DNA of 64,000 nt from Wenyingzhuangia sp. 2_MG-2023 (GTDB taxonomy: Bacteria; Bacteroidota; Bacteroidia; Flavobacteriales; Flavobacteriaceae): NCBI RefSeq assembly GCF_030548295.1, contig NZ_JAUOSB010000008.1:62001-126000 (forward strand). Reading direction: 5' to 3'. The translations under genes and the position numbers were made by a program. Shown here piece by piece: positions 62,759 to 64,000 of this stretch; positions within the stretch are counted from its first letter, which is position 1, and each line of letters starts with the position of its first letter. The notes below the pieces were generated by a model. That model saw only the letters and a program-made list of their open reading frames with translations, searched no databases and was not told the origin of the DNA.

Positions 62759-64000
62759 TATTTTTTTCTTTTAGCAGCTACAACCAATTCAATTTTGTCT
62801 AAGGTAGTGTTAGTGGTAAACAATCCGTAATTGATGGTAACTTTTTTCTTGTCTATTTTTTCTATTGTTCCACAAGCCCTACCATCAATCAGTCTTACTT
62901 TGTCGTCTATCTTAAAAACATAATTTGCTTTTTTCTCAATAGCAATTTGTTCTTCTTTTTGTTTTTCTTTTCGTACCTCAACAACTTTGGTTAACACCTC
63001 TGCTTCTGTCTTTTTCAATACTTTTTCAGCAGCTATTTTTTTCTGTTGCTCTTGTATTTTCTGAGGTTTTGTTTTTCTTATTTTTGGATGTGCTTCGTTG
63101 TATTTTGTTTTTTCAATCAACACCCATTTGTCCAATTCAAATCTAAATTCTTTTTTATTATTTGTCTGAAAGTATTTGTTTAGCAACTCATTAAACCTTC
63201 TTCCAACATGCAATGCTTTTTGATTGGTGTCATACAAAGTCTGAAAGCTTTCTAGTTTTTCTTGAATTTTTCCTTCCTTTTCGGCAAGCATATCTGCATG
63301 TTCTTTGGCTTTGGAACTTTGTTGCTCCATATCTAACGTATTTCGTTGCAGATTAGTACGTTCTTGTTGCAATTTAGAGATGGTTTTATCAAAGCGTATT
63401 TTGGAATGGTCTATCTTCTTTTTTGCTCTGTTGATCAAACTAAAAGGAATTCCGTTTTTTTGAGCTACTTCAAACGTAAAAGAACTACCTGGTTGACCGA
63501 TTAACAATGTAAATAGAGGTTCTAGTGTTTTGCTATCAAAAGCCATATTTGCATTGGATACATTTTCCAATTCATCTGCCAAAATCTTCAGATTGGTATA
63601 ATGTGTTGTGATGACACCAAAAGCACCACGTTCGTAAAATTCTTCTAAAAAGATCTCTGCCAAAGCACCACCAAGTTCAGGGTCAGAACCTGTTCCAAAT
63701 TCATCAATTAGAAACAAGGTGTTGTTGGTGCATTTTCTTAAAAAACCACGCATGTTTTTCAGTCGATAACTGTACGTACTCAACTGATTTTCTATGGATT
63801 GATTGTCACCAATGTCTGTTAAAATATGATCAAAAAAGTGAGTGGTACTGCTTTCGTGAACGGGAATTAAAATTCCACTCTGAATCATTACTTGTAACAA
63901 TCCAATGGTTTTTAAGGTGATACTTTTTCCTCCCGCATTGGGTCCTGAAATCACAATAATTTGCTGTTCCTTATTTAGATTTAAGGATTGGGGAACCACA
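62758..64000 (-). CDS. MutS2-like ATPase, 5' end outside window
   Basis: The visible 413 C-terminal residues include Walker A GPNAGGKSITLKT, a Q-loop region TDIGDNQSIENQLSTYS, Walker B LFLIDEFGTGSDP and the switch ITTHYTNLK, diagnostic of MutS2. A coiled coil follows (about 210-350 of the visible part), then a small beta domain (FKIDDKVRLIDGRACGTIEKI) and the end at KIELVVAAKRKK. The Smr nuclease domain that usually closes MutS2 is absent. It acts on branched DNA or stalled ribosomes in other bacteria; which applies here is unknown. Confidence 0.88.
   Translation of the reverse strand, partial: VVPQSLNLNKEQQIIVISGPNAGGKSITLKTIGLLQVMIQSGILIPVHESSTTHFFDHILTDIGDNQSIENQLSTYSYRLKNMRGFLRKCTNNTLFLIDEFGTGSDPELGGALAEIFLEEFYERGAFGVITTHYTNLKILADELENVSNANMAFDSKTLEPLFTLLIGQPGSSFTFEVAQKNGIPFSLINRAKKKIDHSKIRFDKTISKLQQERTNLQRNTLDMEQQSSKAKEHADMLAEKEGKIQEKLESFQTLYDTNQKALHVGRRFNELLNKYFQTNNKKEFRFELDKWVLIEKTKYNEAHPKIRKTKPQKIQEQQKKIAAEKVLKKTEAEVLTKVVEVRKEKQKEEQIAIEKKANYVFKIDDKVRLIDGRACGTIEKIDKKKVTINYGLFTTNTTLDKIELVVAAKRKK

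Overview
The window is low-GC DNA from a member of the Bacteroidota, most likely a marine Flavobacteriaceae. The evidence is a TonB-dependent receptor with a carboxypeptidase-regulatory-like N-domain, a PadR/PspC/DUF2807 module, a LuxC-like reductase next to a ferredoxin and serC-serA, a GH16 enzyme of the agarase/porphyranase type, and promoters of the Bacteroidota form (TTTG, about 18-20 nt, TAnnTTTG). The genus cannot be fixed from the sequence. Both ends cut through genes: an esterase on the left and a MutS2-like ATPase on the right. I saw no rRNA, tRNA, CRISPR array or insertion sequence.

Layout. 1-3438 (minus): esterase, a dihydroorotase-like protein that has lost its metal-binding histidines, MTA/SAH nucleosidase and a LolD-like ATPase. 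3574-6270 (plus): two tandem sucC genes with diverged N-terminal halves and a homogenised 3' part. 6322-9509 (minus): glycosyltransferase, LpxH-like phosphoesterase, nucleoside transporter. 9613-13452 (plus): DUF4954 hexapeptide protein and glmS. 13519-16647 (minus): PadR/PspC/DUF2807/DUF4870 envelope-stress module with a recognisable promoter. 16983-19800 (minus): miaA, K+ channel, DnaQ-GIY-YIG fusion. 20009-26117: AraC regulator with MFS exporter, M1 peptidase, YggS, GH16. 26185-29794: serA, serC, LuxC-like reductase, divergent ferredoxin.

The accessory core is 30086-40243. A two-gene cassette occurs twice in tandem: a PhoX-like lipoprotein with a short collagen-like Gly-X-Y stem, followed by a lipoprotein that joins an imelysin-like domain to a MauG-type dihaem peroxidase. 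In each copy a strong terminator-like hairpin sits between the two genes with no room for a second promoter. It is followed directly by a SIR2-HerA anti-phage pair. 40407-42460 is an ECF42-type sigma operon (YCII/DGPF protein, DUF1569 protein, sigma factor with C-terminal repeats) with a candidate own promoter. 42457-45164 is cytochrome bd with a small membrane protein.

45358-53296 is mostly housekeeping: DUF2461, small exported proteins, EEP phosphatase, two rhomboids, mutL, ribH, TPR protein. 53434-54836 is recF plus a DUF721/DciA-like gene. 54934-59906 encodes a TonB-dependent receptor, a small exported TPR-like protein, a LytS-type kinase fused to a 2TM domain, and its LytTR regulator. 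Both target promoters carry 9-bp direct repeats spaced 12 bp, as LytTR proteins use, so this looks like one self-contained signalling circuit. The right end holds a HExxH protein with a propeller and predicted outer-membrane barrel, and a MutS2-like protein without a Smr domain.
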